Origin: Afifella marina DSM 2698
GTDB taxonomy: Bacteria > Pseudomonadota > Alphaproteobacteria > Rhizobiales > Afifellaceae
Assembly (NCBI RefSeq): GCF_900102695.1
Contig: NZ_FMVW01000004.1
Location: forward strand, 248,001 to 312,000
Length of the DNA: 64,000 nt
Direction: 5' to 3'
A program made the translations under genes and the position numbers. Positions 19,775 through 28,623 of the stretch are shown here, in pieces. The notes beneath the pieces are model-generated. The model was not told where the DNA came from. It saw only the letters and a list, made by a program, of their open reading frames with translations, and did no database searches. Position 1 is the first letter of the stretch. The number at the start of each line of letters is the position of its first letter.

Positions 19775-20989
19775 GTGCCCTCCGTCCCCTCCTTGACCCT
19801 GTCTCCCGTGTCCCTCGCCCCCCTCCTCTTCGTCTTTCTCGCCGCCATCGCAGCGCCGAGCCCGGGAGACGCCGAAGAGACCGAAAGCCTCCCCACGCCC
19901 GTCTTCCGCGGAGCCCTGATCCTGCCGAAAAACCTCAAGATGGCGGGAACGCCTTTCGGGGGAATTTCCGGCCTCGATTATGATGCGGTCAGTGACACGT
20001 TTTACGCGCTCTCAGACGACCGCGCGCAGCGTGGTCCGGCACGATATTACACGCTCCGCCTGACCCTCGACGCCGACGGCATCCACGGCATCGACATCAC
20101 GTCCATGCATGTCCTCAGGCCACCGGATGGCGGCGAGTTCTCTGAAGGAGATATCGATCCGGAGGCTTTGAGGCTCGCTCCGTCCGGCACACATTTCTAC
20201 TGGTCGAGCGAAGGCAACGGGAACGGCACTCCGGAGATCTTCATTTCCGACCTCGACGGCAACACGAATGGTCAGCTCTCTGTGCCTGACGCCTATCTGC
20301 CCAATCTCGATGGCAGCCGCCCCAATGGTACCCAGGGTGTGCGCGACAATCTCGGCTTTGAGGCGATCGCCCTCTCCCCAGACAACACACGCCTTTACGC
20401 GATCACCGAAAACGCGCTCATCCAGGACGGCAGCCAGGCGACGCTCTATGCGGGAAGCCCGTCACGCATCATCGTCTTCGACCTCGCCTCCGGCAAAGTC
20501 GCTGCCGAATACGTCTACGAAACCGATCCGATTTTTCGCGCCCCGGCATTTCCGCTGGGCGGCGCAGACAGCGGCGTCTCAGAAGCGCTCGCGCTGCCCG
20601 ACGGCCGGCTCCTCGTCATCGAACGCTCTTATGCGGCAGGCGTCGGCAACCACATCGCAATCTATGTCATCGACCTCGACGGTGCAGACGACATTTCGGG
20701 TCTTGAAAGCATCGCGGATCACGATGTCCGCGCGGTGCGAAAGACGCCCTGGCTCATCCTCGACGAGGGGAGTTTTGGCCTCGACCTCGACAACATCGAG
20801 GCCGCAAGCTTCGGCCCGATGATCGACGGCCACCCGTCGCTCGTCCTTGCCTCAGACGACAATTTCAATCCGCTCGGCCAGGTCACACAGTTCCTGCTTT
20901 TCACCTTCACCGCGCCGAACGCCATTCCGGGCACAGAACCGTCAGGTGCACTGCCCGTGTCACCGCAAAAACCCGGCAGCCCCGACTGA
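19775..20989 (+). CDS. Exported esterase-like protein of the phytase-like family
   Basis: From a GTG at 19775 the product is 404 aa: a hydrophobic signal segment (LAPLLFVFLAAIAAPSPGDAEE), then one domain starting at about residue 40. The domain matches the pattern of the phytase-like esterase family (PF13449): FGGISGLDYDAVSDTFYALSDDR, EALRLAPSGTHFYWSSEGN, LGFEAIALSPDNTRLYAITENALIQDG, SEALALPDGRLLVIERSYAAGVGNH and LVLASDDNFN, the repeats of a beta-propeller. It is probably periplasmic; the substrate is unknown. The reading frame is open 62 codons upstream but these overlap the dnaE start region and are arginine-rich, so the true start is uncertain. It is the only plus-strand gene between gltA and glnB. 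Confidence 0.8.
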   Translation: MPSVPSLTLSPVSLAPLLFVFLAAIAAPSPGDAEETESLPTPVFRGALILPKNLKMAGTPFGGISGLDYDAVSDTFYALSDDRAQRGPARYYTLRLTLDADGIHGIDITSMHVLRPPDGGEFSEGDIDPEALRLAPSGTHFYWSSEGNGNGTPEIFISDLDGNTNGQLSVPDAYLPNLDGSRPNGTQGVRDNLGFEAIALSPDNTRLYAITENALIQDGSQATLYAGSPSRIIVFDLASGKVAAEYVYETDPIFRAPAFPLGGADSGVSEALALPDGRLLVIERSYAAGVGNHIAIYVIDLDGADDISGLESIADHDVRAVRKTPWLILDEGSFGLDLDNIEAASFGPMIDGHPSLVLASDDNFNPLGQVTQFLLFTFTAPNAIPGTEPSGALPVSPQKPGSPD

Positions 20990-21169
20990 TCCGACGTGGT
21001 CGACCGATCCGCCTCGGTAGAGGCGACCATCACGCCCTGCCCGGCCGTTCCGGGACCCGTCCGGCACCATTCTAGACCGGCCAAGACCTACCGGTCGCTT
21101 GCCGGCGACAAGATGGACTTCCAGAATCGCGGCCGAAGATCCCTCCCGGCCGTTCGTACGGGAAAGGCC

Positions 21170-21268
21170 TCAAAGGGGCGCGAACATTCCAAGGCTCAGG
21201 ACGTATAAAGAGGCCGTGAGCACGACGGTTGCAGCGAAAGACAGAAGCTCAGAAGCGAACATATTCAT
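21170..21268 (-). CDS. 32-aa single-span membrane protein, unknown function
   Basis: A very short ORF: start ATG at 21268, stop TGA at 21170, 32 residues. It begins MNMFASELLSFAATVVLTAS and continues LYVLSLGMFAPL. Nearly the whole length is hydrophobic, enough for one membrane helix. The start has GGGAG seven bases upstream, and a -35 TTGACA lies 46 bases upstream of the ATG. It stands alone in a 720-base spacer between the phytase-like gene and lolD, on the lolD strand. I do not recognise a family. The strong ribosome binding site, promoter and clean hydrophobic composition favour a real gene; its brevity makes chance possible. Confidence 0.6.
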   Translation of the reverse strand: MNMFASELLSFAATVVLTASLYVLSLGMFAPL

Positions 21269-21290
21269 CGTATACTCCCTCTTTGTTCTC

Positions 21291-21319
21291 ATCCTGTTCT
21301 GCTTTTTGATTTCTGTCAA
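21291..21319 (-). promoter_or_regulatory. Candidate promoter of the 32-aa membrane protein
   Basis: A perfect minus-strand -35 TTGACA (21314-21319) with 17-base spacing to a weak -10 CAGGAT (21291-21296). The inferred start is about 16 bases upstream of the 32-codon ORF. Confidence 0.4.
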
Positions 21320-21712
21320 CCCCGCCTCCGCCTGGCCGTCTCACACGGCGTGGGCGGGTCTCCTGTGTCGCAAGGCTCGGCGCGGTACGATTTTCGCAAA
21401 ATGACGAGACCAGCTCTGATACGGACGCTCGTCAGCGAAGGCGTCGCCGCCCCCCATGGCCCCTCATGGCCCTCATGGGCCCGCGTCCGGACGCTGAACG
21501 CACTTGGCCGCACGGCGCCTATCGTGACGAGGAGGTGCGCGAGCAGAGGGAGCGCGGACTACCGACACGCCAAGGGCACAAAAGCCCAGTGGCATGCGCG
21601 CTCAATCGGCGATTGCCCGGAGAGAATCGTCTGGATTTGAAATCGCCGGCAAGGCGTGCTCTCGAAACGGCACGACGTCGTTCAGCTATCCGGCTTGCGA
21701 TGGCCGGCGGCG
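21320..21712. other. Spacer without recognised gene upstream of the 32-aa ORF
   Basis: This stretch lies between the lolD stop and the small-ORF promoter. It is GC-rich with short open frames on both strands, none with a ribosome binding site or recognisable product. I see no tRNA and no terminator with a T-run. Confidence 0.5.
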
Positions 21713-22414
21713 TCAGGCGCCCTCGTAAGGTACGATCTTGCCGTCTCTCAGCGTGACAGTGCGGTCCATGCGCTTTGCCAAAGCGAGATTGTGGGTCGCA
21801 ACCAGCCCAGCCAGGCGGGTCTCGCGCACGAGGCGGGTCAAGGCATCAAAGACATGATCCGACGTCTTCGGATCGAGATTGCCGGTCGGTTCGTCCGCAA
21901 GAAGGAGCCGCGGCGCATTGGCGAAGGCCCGGGCGATCGCCACGCGCTGCTGTTCGCCGCCAGAGAGCTCGGCTGGGCGATGATCGGCGCGATGATCGAC
22001 GCGCAAATAGGCAAGCAGCTGGCGCGCCCGCTCCATCGCTTCCTGGCGGGAAAGGCCGGCGATCATTTGCGGGATGACGCAGTTCTCGAGAGCGGAGAAT
22101 TCCGGCAGAAGATGGTGGAACTGGTAGACAAAGCCGATGGTGCGTCGCCGCAAAGCGGTGCGCTCGCCATCATCTAGCCCCACCGTCGCCTCCCCGGCTA
22201 CCCAGACCTGCCCGTCATCGGGCTTCTCGAGCAGTCCGGCCATATGCAGGAGCGTCGACTTGCCGGCGCCCGAAGGGGCGACGAGCGCCACGAGCTCGCC
22301 AGGAAACAGCGTGAGATCCGCCCCTTGCAGGATCGGGAGGTCTCCACTGCCGCTCTGATAGACGCGCACGACCTTCTCAAGGCTGAGCGCGGGGATATCT
22401 CTCGTGTCGCTCAT
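21713..22414 (-). CDS. lolD: Lipoprotein-releasing ABC transporter ATPase
   Basis: LolD powers extraction of outer-membrane lipoproteins from the inner membrane. The 233-aa ATPase has a Walker A at residues 46-54 (APSGAGKST, with Ala in place of the usual Gly), a Q-loop region ([16 protein letters not shown]-type, seen as [18 protein letters not shown]), the signature [14 protein letters not shown] and Walker [13 protein letters not shown]. These are the MacB/LolD-type features. It starts with a 4-base overlap on the end of lolC, so the two are coupled. Confidence 0.95.
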   Translation of the reverse strand: MSDTRDIPALSLEKVVRVYQSGSGDLPILQGADLTLFPGELVALVAPSGAGKSTLLHMAGLLEKPDDGQVWVAGEATVGLDDGERTALRRRTIGFVYQFHHLLPEFSALENCVIPQMIAGLSRQEAMERARQLLAYLRVDHRADHRPAELSGGEQQRVAIARAFANAPRLLLADEPTGNLDPKTSDHVFDALTRLVRETRLAGLVATHNLALAKRMDRTVTLRDGKIVPYEGA

Positions 22415-23748
22415 TCGTAGCGCAATGCCTCAACAGGATCGAGCTTGGCCGCGCGCCAGGCGGGATAGAGCGTCGCCAGAAAGGAGAGAATGATCGCCAT
22501 CACCATGATCGACATCGTCTCCCCCACGTCCATGTCGGCGGGAAGACGGCTGAGATAATAGAGCTCGGGCGAGAACACTTCGGTGCGGGTGATCCAGGTC
22601 ACGAATTCGCGCAGGCTTTCTATGTTGGCGCAGACGAGCGCACCGAGCGCCACGCCGACGAGCGTGCCGACGACACCGATGCTTGCGCCGGTGATGAAGA
22701 AGACCCGCAAAATCGCCCCGCGCGTCGCCCCCATCGTGCGAAGGATGGCGATGTCGTGTCCCTTGTCCTTCACCAGCATGATCAGGCCGGAGATGATGTT
22801 GAGGGCCGCGACGAGCACGATCAGCGTCAGGATGATGAACATCACGTTGCGCTCAACCTCAAGCGCGGAGAAGAACGTCACGTTGCGCTGCCGCCAATCG
22901 GACGAATAGATCGGTCGATCGGCCGCCTCTTCGACCTTGCCGCGCATCGCCTCAACATCGTCGGGGTTGTCGATATAGACCTCGATCGCGCTAACCTCTT
23001 CGCCTTTGTTGAAATAGGCCTGGGCCTCCTGAAGCGGCATGAACACGAAGGTGGAATCGTATTCCGACATGCCGATCTCAAAGATCGCGACAATCGGATA
23101 GGCTTTGACCCGTGGCGCAACACCCATCGGGGTCACCGCGCCCCGCGGACTGACCAGGGTGATGTTGTCGCCAACAAAGAGGCCGAGCGACTGGGCAAGC
23201 CGACTGCCGACGGCAACGCCCCCCGCCGTATCGAAATCGGCAATCCCGCCGCCTTCTTGAATGTTGCCGGCAATGCCCGGGACCTTTTCGAGGTCGGCTC
23301 CTCGGATGCCGCGCACCAGCACGCCCGAGCCGCCACTCGTGGCACCCGAGGCGAGCGCCTGACCCTCGACCAAAGGTATCGCCGCGCGTACCCCCGGCAC
23401 AGCGGTCACACGCTTTGAGACCGCATCGTAATCGGTCAAAGGCGTGTCGATCGGCTGCAGAATGAGATGGCCGTTGATCCCGAGGATCTTGTCGAGAAGC
23501 TCGGCACGGAAGCCGTTCATCACGGCCATGACGATCACGAGCGTCGCGACGCCTAAGCAGATGCCAAGGAAGGAAAAACCCGCAATGACGGAGATGAAAG
23601 CCTCTTTGCGCCGCGGCCGAAGGTAGCGCAGCGCCAACATCCATTCATAGGCCGAGAAAGGCCGCGTCGCAGCGTTCGATGTGCTGCGGCGTTTGCCTGC
23701 CGATTCTCCGGCGGCCTCGGCCTCCCCCTTTGCGGCTCTTTCCACCAA
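22411..23748 (-). CDS. lolC: Lipoprotein-releasing system permease (LolC/LolE, LolF type)
   Basis: This is the membrane partner of LolD. The 445-aa protein has one N-terminal membrane helix ([45 protein letters not shown]), a large periplasmic domain (about residues 70-300) and three C-terminal helices ([44 protein letters not shown]). This is the MacB-like FtsX topology. Only one such gene is present, so it presumably forms the homodimeric LolF-type transporter rather than a LolC/LolE heterodimer. It starts 2 bases after the proS stop and overlaps lolD by 4. Confidence 0.93.
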   Translation of the reverse strand: MVERAAKGEAEAAGESAGKRRSTSNAATRPFSAYEWMLALRYLRPRRKEAFISVIAGFSFLGICLGVATLVIVMAVMNGFRAELLDKILGINGHLILQPIDTPLTDYDAVSKRVTAVPGVRAAIPLVEGQALASGATSGGSGVLVRGIRGADLEKVPGIAGNIQEGGGIADFDTAGGVAVGSRLAQSLGLFVGDNITLVSPRGAVTPMGVAPRVKAYPIVAIFEIGMSEYDSTFVFMPLQEAQAYFNKGEEVSAIEVYIDNPDDVEAMRGKVEEAADRPIYSSDWRQRNVTFFSALEVERNVMFIILTLIVLVAALNIISGLIMLVKDKGHDIAILRTMGATRGAILRVFFITGASIGVVGTLVGVALGALVCANIESLREFVTWITRTEVFSPELYYLSRLPADMDVGETMSIMVMAIILSFLATLYPAWRAAKLDPVEALRYE

Positions 23749-23750
23749 GC

Positions 23751-25076
23751 TCAGGCCTTTTCGTGCACGAGGCGATTGACCGCTTCATCCAGCGACAATG
23801 TCTCTTTGGCGCCCGTGGCGCGATCCTTGACCTCAACCTCTCCCGAGGCCGCGCCGCGCGGGCCGACAACGAGCTGAGTGGGCAGGCCGATCAGGTCCAT
23901 CGTTGCGAACTTGGCACCGGCGCGCGCATCGACGTCATCGTAGAGAACCTCAAGGCCGGCCTTCTCCAAGCGCACGGTCAACCCTTCCGCGATTTCGTCC
24001 GTCGCCGCGTCGCCCGGCTTCAGATTGACGAGACCAAGGTCGAACGGCGCGACGCTCTTCGGCCAGATGATACCCGCATCGTCGTGGCTCGCCTCGATGA
24101 TCGCCGCGACCACGCGAGACGGGCCGATGCCATAGGAGCCCATATGCACCGGCACCATTTCCCCGTCCTGATTCGTCACCATGGCCTTCATCGGTTCTGA
24201 GTACTTGGTGCCGAAGTAGAAAATATGGCCGATTTCGATACCGCGTGCGGAAACCCGCCGCTCTTCCGGCACCGCCTCGAAGGCCGCAGGATCGTGCATG
24301 TCGTCGGTCGCCGCATAAGGCCCCGTCCAAGCGTCGAAAATCGGCGTCAGATCGGCGGTGAAATCTGTGTCTTCCCCCGGAATCGGCAGATCCAATAGCG
24401 CCTTGTCGCAATAGACCGCGCTTTCGCCGGTGTCGGCGAGAATGATGAATTCGTGGCTGAGATCGCCGCCGATGGGTCCGGTTTCCGCACGCATCGGAAT
24501 CGGCTGCAGGCCGAAGCGGGAGAACGTCCTCAGATAGGCAACGAACATCCGGTTGTAGGCCGCACGGGCGCCCTCATAATCGAGATCGAAGGAATATGCG
24601 TCCTTCATCAGAAATTCCCGCGAGCGCATGACGCCAAAGCGCGGACGCACCTCGTCGCGGAACTTCCACTGCAGATGATAGAGATTGAGCGGCAGATCCC
24701 GATAGGAGCGCACATGGCTGCGGAAGATGTCGGTGACCATCTCTTCCGCCGTCGGACCATAGAGCAGCGACCGATCATGACGGTCGCGGATGCGCAGCAT
24801 CTCCTGTCCGTAATCGTTGTAGCGCCCGCTTTCGATCCAGAGATCCGCCGATTGGATCGTCGGCATCAGAATTTCGAGCGCACCAGCGCGATTCTGCTCC
24901 TCCCGGACAATAGCGCTCACTTTGTCGAGCACGCGCTTGCCGAGCGGCAACCACGAATAGATCCCAGCAGATTGCTGGCGAATCATACCCGCGCGGAGCA
25001 TCAGGCGATGGGAGACGATCTCCGCTTCCTTGGGGTCTTCTTTAAGGATGGGAAGGAAATATCGGGACAGTCGCAT
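23751..25076 (-). CDS. proS: Prolyl-tRNA synthetase (short form without editing insertion)
   Basis: ProRS charges tRNA-Pro. The 441-aa call begins at the ATG reading [26 protein letters not shown]; the open frame upstream of it is spacer. Class II motifs are visible: motif 2 ([26 protein letters not shown]) and motif 3 ([21 protein letters not shown]), then an anticodon-binding domain ([14 protein letters not shown]). The usual bacterial enzyme is about 570 aa with an editing (INS) domain between motifs 2 and 3. That domain is absent here, as is typical of alphaproteobacteria. Its ATG lies about 370 bases after DUF1467, and lolC-lolD follow it. Confidence 0.96.
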   Translation of the reverse strand: MRLSRYFLPILKEDPKEAEIVSHRLMLRAGMIRQQSAGIYSWLPLGKRVLDKVSAIVREEQNRAGALEILMPTIQSADLWIESGRYNDYGQEMLRIRDRHDRSLLYGPTAEEMVTDIFRSHVRSYRDLPLNLYHLQWKFRDEVRPRFGVMRSREFLMKDAYSFDLDYEGARAAYNRMFVAYLRTFSRFGLQPIPMRAETGPIGGDLSHEFIILADTGESAVYCDKALLDLPIPGEDTDFTADLTPIFDAWTGPYAATDDMHDPAAFEAVPEERRVSARGIEIGHIFYFGTKYSEPMKAMVTNQDGEMVPVHMGSYGIGPSRVVAAIIEASHDDAGIIWPKSVAPFDLGLVNLKPGDAATDEIAEGLTVRLEKAGLEVLYDDVDARAGAKFATMDLIGLPTQLVVGPRGAASGEVEVKDRATGAKETLSLDEAVNRLVHEKA

Positions 25077-25269
25077 TGAAGCGATCCATAGGTCAGATTG
25101 TTCGCGCGCACTGAAACCGTATCGGGGGCGGCTTGGCAAGCGCGCAGCCGGTGTTTCCCAAGCCAACAATCGCCTGCACCAAGTTTGGGCAGCCTTCGAT
25201 CAAAAAAGACGCATTTCTTGTGGAAGCCAGGTGACAAGCCTGCGTCACTTCGTTACTGTTGCCTCTGCC

Positions 25270-25406
25270 TCATGCGATTAAACAACGCATAAACGGCGGC
25301 CGGTCTAGGAAGGAAACGGAATCAAGCTGCTCCCGCGTCAAACGAGAAGCGGCAACAGAACAAAGAACTAAACGAGTAGGCAAGGCTGAGGCCTTGCCTT
25401 TTTTAT
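25270..25406 (+). ncRNA. Candidate small RNA opposite the proS leader
   Basis: The plus strand has a strong intrinsic terminator at 25379-25406 with no plus-strand protein gene before it within many kilobases. The 100-150 bases upstream carry A-rich single-stranded-looking stretches (GGAAGGAAACGG, GAACAAAGAACTAAACGAG) and short complementary blocks, and no convincing ORF. This suggests a short noncoding transcript divergent from proS. The 5' end is a guess; no clear promoter was seen, and no family was recognised. Confidence 0.35.
25379..25406 (+). terminator. Orphan plus-strand terminator between DUF1467 and proS
   Basis: A perfect 8-bp stem (GGCAAGGC at 25379-25386, GCCTTGCC at 25391-25398, loop TGAG) is followed by six T. 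The T-run is on the plus strand, opposite to the flanking genes, so it ends a plus-strand transcript. Confidence 0.75.
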
Positions 25407-25443
25407 TGGCGATTCTCGCGCCTCAGCGCAGGTCGCGACCAGC

Positions 25444-25695
25444 TTAGACCACGAGATCTTCCAACGTCACCCCGAAGACGGCGATGGCGATATAGACGGC
25501 GCCAAAGAGGACGGCCGCGACCAGAGATGTCGCCAGAAGCTTCCACCACATACGCGGAACTGCCGGCGCGGCACGGTCTGTGCCAAGGATCACCTCCCCC
25601 TCCTCCTCCTGGGTACGCACCCCGAACGGCAGGACGGCGAACAGCACCAGCCACCAGATCACGAAATATACGGCAAGGGCGCTGATCCAGGACAC
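25444..25695 (-). CDS. DUF1467 family two-helix membrane protein
   Basis: An 83-aa inner-membrane protein with two hydrophobic helices (VYFVIWWLVLFAVLPFGVRTQ and WWKLLATSLVAAVLFGAVYIAIAVFGV) separated by an acidic loop containing TQEEEGEV. The WWLVLFAVLPFGVRTQ-E-E segment is characteristic of DUF1467, a small family restricted largely to alphaproteobacteria and usually found next to mce and proS, as here. The function is unknown. It starts 3 bases after the mce stop. Confidence 0.9.
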   Translation of the reverse strand: MSWISALAVYFVIWWLVLFAVLPFGVRTQEEEGEVILGTDRAAPAVPRMWWKLLATSLVAAVLFGAVYIAIAVFGVTLEDLVV

Positions 25696-25698
25696 GAC

Positions 25699-26103
25699 CT
25701 AGGCCTCCTCGATCTCCACGAGCGTGCCGTTGAAGTCCTTGGGGTGAAGGAACAGAACCGGCTTGCCATGCGCGCCGATCTTCGGCTCGCCATCGCCCAG
25801 CACGCGCTTTCCCTCAGCCTTCAGGCGGTCACGGGCCGCGAGAATGTCGGAGACTTCGTAGCAGATATGGTGGATGCCGCCGGCCGGGCTGCGCTCAAGG
25901 AAGGCAGCAATCGGCGAGTTTTCCCCGAGCGGCTCCAGAAGCTCTACCTTGGTGTTCGGCAAAACCACAAACACGACGGTCACACCATGTTCCGGCAAGG
26001 GCTGCGGCTCAGAGACCTCCGCTCCGAGCGTGTCGCGATAAAGCGCCGTGGCGGCGGCAAGATCACTGACGGCGATAGCAATATGATTGAGCCGACCCAG
26101 CAT
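25699..26103 (-). CDS. mce: Methylmalonyl-CoA epimerase
   Basis: The epimerase interconverts (R)- and (S)-methylmalonyl-CoA in propionyl-CoA breakdown. The 134-aa glyoxalase-fold protein has paired beta-alpha-beta-beta-beta modules with metal ligands in LNHIAIAVSDL (His near residue 5), GGIHHICYEVSDI and the terminal FNGTLVEIEEA (Glu). Mutase genes are not in the window, which is usual. It lies 8 bases after rnj and 3 before DUF1467. Confidence 0.95.
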   Translation of the reverse strand: MLGRLNHIAIAVSDLAAATALYRDTLGAEVSEPQPLPEHGVTVVFVVLPNTKVELLEPLGENSPIAAFLERSPAGGIHHICYEVSDILAARDRLKAEGKRVLGDGEPKIGAHGKPVLFLHPKDFNGTLVEIEEA

Positions 26104-26111
26104 GGTATTCC

Positions 26112-27797
26112 TCAGACGTAACTGACGGTGACGGCGACGGAAGGCTTTTTGCCCCAGATCGCCGCGATCTCGCTGCGTATAGCGCGTCGAACCGATTCCT
26201 GGACACTTGCTTCATCGCGACGCTTTGCCTTGGGCAGGGAATCGAGAGTGTCGTCCACCGTGTCCTCCACGATGGCCTGCAGCAACTCGCCGTCGCTGTC
26301 GCATGAAGGCAGGCCGATCATCGCAACCTGGGGGTCGTCGAGGGGCTCGCCCTTCTCGCTCATGACGAGGGAGACGAAAACGGCGCCTGCGAAAGACAGG
26401 CGGCGCCGTTCGACGACACCGCTCTGTTCGGGTGCCAAGAGCAGCCGCCCGTCGCGGAACATCTGCCCTCCCCCGACCTTGGAGAGAACCTCTCCGGGAC
26501 CCGGGGCAAGACGCGCGAGGTCGCCGTTGCGCACCTCCAGAACTTCAGGGATTCCGGCAGCGCGCCCGAGCTTCGCCTGCTCGTGGAGATGCAGAGCTTC
26601 GCCGTGCACGGGCACCAGCAATTCCGGGCGAAGAAGCTCATAGAGCCGGCGCAGCTCGTCTCGCCTTGGATGCCCGGAGACATGCACGAGGCCGAGCCGG
26701 TCGGTAATCACCTCGGCGCCGAGATCGATCAGACCGTTGATGATGCCGTTGACCGCCCGCTCATTGCCGGGAATCGTGCGCGAGGAAAAAATCACCATGT
26801 CGCCAGGCGAAAGCGCCACGGCGGGATGATCGTTGGCGGCGATACGCGCCAGCGCTGCACGCGGCTCCCCCTGGCTTCCCGTCATCAAGGCAACCACCTT
26901 ATCGCGCGGGAGGTAGCCGTAAGCGTCCTGATTGTGGAACGGTGGAAGCCCGTCGAGATAGCCGAGCTCGCGCGCCACATTGATGGCGCGATCGAGGGAC
27001 CGTCCAACGACGACCACCTCACGCTCTGCCGCCAGGGCCGCCTCCGCGACCGCCTTCAACCGCGCCACATTGCTGGCGAAGGTGGTGACCGCAACGCGCT
27101 GCCTGGCACCGGCGATGATTTCCTTCAAAACGACAGCGACCTCGGCCTCGCTCGGGCTGATGCCGTCGCGCACGGCATTGGTCGAATCGCAGACGAGCGC
27201 CCGCACCCCCTCTCGACCGATTTCGGCGAGGCGCACCTCGTCGATCGGTTTACCGAGGCCCGGCGTCGGATCTATCTTCCAATCGCCGGAATGGACCACC
27301 GTGCCGGCTTCGGAGCGGATGACCAGGGCACTCGGTTCTGGGATCGAGTGGGAAACCGGCACATACTCGACGTCAAACGGGCCGGCAGAGACCCTGTCAC
27401 CCTGTTCGACCACCGTCACCGGGATGTCGGGCGCACCGATTTCGCCCGCCCGCTTGGCGGCCAGAAGGCCTGCGGCGAAGGCCGTCATGTAGACGGGAGC
27501 CTTCAGCTTCGGCCAGAAATCAAAGAGCGCGCCGAAATGATCCTCGTGCGCATGGGTGATGAAAATCCCATCGAGGCGATCCGCCCGCTCCACGAGATAG
27601 GAGATATCCGGCAGGACGGCATCGACCCCGGGCAAATTGTCGTGGCCGAAAGCCACGCCCATATCGACGGCGATGTAGCGTCGCCGGCGTGCCGGGCCGA
27701 TCCCGTAAAGCGCGAGATTCATGCCGATCTCGCCGACACCACCCAAGGGTACGAAGACGAGGCCTTCGCTCTTTTCTTTGTTCGTATGAACCATCAT
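26112..27797 (-). CDS. rnj: Ribonuclease J
   Basis: RNase J is a metallo-beta-lactamase/beta-CASP nuclease with 5'-3' exonuclease and endonuclease activity that matures rRNA and decays mRNA. The 561-aa protein has the zinc motif THAHEDHFGAL, the HSGDWKIDPTP segment, the DSTNA segment, beta-CASP motifs (TTFASNVARL, SQGEP) and the late HVSGHP-R-DEL segment, the standard RNase J series. I start it at the ATG at 27797, which shares one base with the birA stop; a second ATG follows directly. The call is firm; the exact start is uncertain by a codon. Confidence 0.95.
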   Translation of the reverse strand: MMVHTNKEKSEGLVFVPLGGVGEIGMNLALYGIGPARRRRYIAVDMGVAFGHDNLPGVDAVLPDISYLVERADRLDGIFITHAHEDHFGALFDFWPKLKAPVYMTAFAAGLLAAKRAGEIGAPDIPVTVVEQGDRVSAGPFDVEYVPVSHSIPEPSALVIRSEAGTVVHSGDWKIDPTPGLGKPIDEVRLAEIGREGVRALVCDSTNAVRDGISPSEAEVAVVLKEIIAGARQRVAVTTFASNVARLKAVAEAALAAEREVVVVGRSLDRAINVARELGYLDGLPPFHNQDAYGYLPRDKVVALMTGSQGEPRAALARIAANDHPAVALSPGDMVIFSSRTIPGNERAVNGIINGLIDLGAEVITDRLGLVHVSGHPRRDELRRLYELLRPELLVPVHGEALHLHEQAKLGRAAGIPEVLEVRNGDLARLAPGPGEVLSKVGGGQMFRDGRLLLAPEQSGVVERRRLSFAGAVFVSLVMSEKGEPLDDPQVAMIGLPSCDSDGELLQAIVEDTVDDTLDSLPKAKRRDEASVQESVRRAIRSEIAAIWGKKPSVAVTVSYV

Positions 27798-28621
27798 CAA
27801 ATCCGTACGGTCGCAGCGGCGCTAAAATGAACTTCGCCCGCGGTCACCGCTCTCATCGCTCCGCTTGCTGTCCGCACAAGTAGGCGTCCTTCGTCGTCGA
27901 TGGAATCGAAGGTGCCGCGGATAATCTCTTCACCCAGTTTGACGGCGACAGGTGCGCCAAGGCCGGAGGCACGCTTCAACCACGCATCACGGACGGAAGC
28001 AAAGCCGCGGCCGCCGGCCCATAGATTCTCCTGATCCACCCAGGCGTCGGCCAGTCTCACAAACACGTCTTCCGCACAGATTCCATCAACGCCGAGGTCA
28101 ACGAGCGAGGTCGCGGCATAAGGCAGATCCGGAGGCGTCTGAACGACGTTGACGCCGATCCCGATGACCACAGCCATAAAGCCGTCGCCCACATTCGACG
28201 CTTCGAGCAGGATACCAGACACTTTACCACCGTCGATCAGCGCATCGTTCGGCCATTTGAGCGTCAGTCGGTTTTTCTTGCCATCCGTCGCCCCGTCGAG
28301 ACCGACGTTAAGCCGAAGAGCCGGAGCGCAAGCCCCGAGTGCATCGTGAAGCGCAAGGCCCGCCACGAAGCCCAGATTGGCCGCGTTCACGCCTCGCGGC
28401 ACGAGGAGAAGCAGGCTTGCAGCAAGATTGCCCGGCTCCGTGGACCATGCCCGCCCACGCCGTCCATGCCCGGCCGTCTGATGCGTCGTCGCCACCCACA
28501 GGCGACCCGCATCGCCTTCGCGCGCGAGCCGCATCGCCTCCGAGTTGGTGGACCCGACGGAGGGAAGCGCCAGAAGCCTGAAGCCTGCGGCACGAGCCTT
28601 GGCGCCTAGGGTGAACCCCAT
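27797..28621 (-). CDS. birA: Biotin--[acetyl-CoA-carboxylase] ligase
   Basis: This enzyme activates biotin to biotinyl-AMP and attaches it to the biotin carrier protein. The 274-aa sequence has the catalytic domain only: LPSVGSTNSEAMRLA, the biotin loop region ATHQTAGHGRRGRAW (GRGRRG motif as GHGRRGR), LKWPNDALIDGGKVSGILLE and the C-terminal SH3-like domain (GLGAPVAVKLGEEIIRGTFDSIDDEGRLLV). There is no N-terminal winged-helix domain, so it is not a DNA-binding BirA repressor. It starts 2 bases after nuoN, the conserved alphaproteobacterial arrangement. Confidence 0.94.
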   Translation of the reverse strand: MGFTLGAKARAAGFRLLALPSVGSTNSEAMRLAREGDAGRLWVATTHQTAGHGRRGRAWSTEPGNLAASLLLLVPRGVNAANLGFVAGLALHDALGACAPALRLNVGLDGATDGKKNRLTLKWPNDALIDGGKVSGILLEASNVGDGFMAVVIGIGVNVVQTPPDLPYAATSLVDLGVDGICAEDVFVRLADAWVDQENLWAGGRGFASVRDAWLKRASGLGAPVAVKLGEEIIRGTFDSIDDEGRLLVRTASGAMRAVTAGEVHFSAAATVRI

Positions 28622-28623
28622 CC

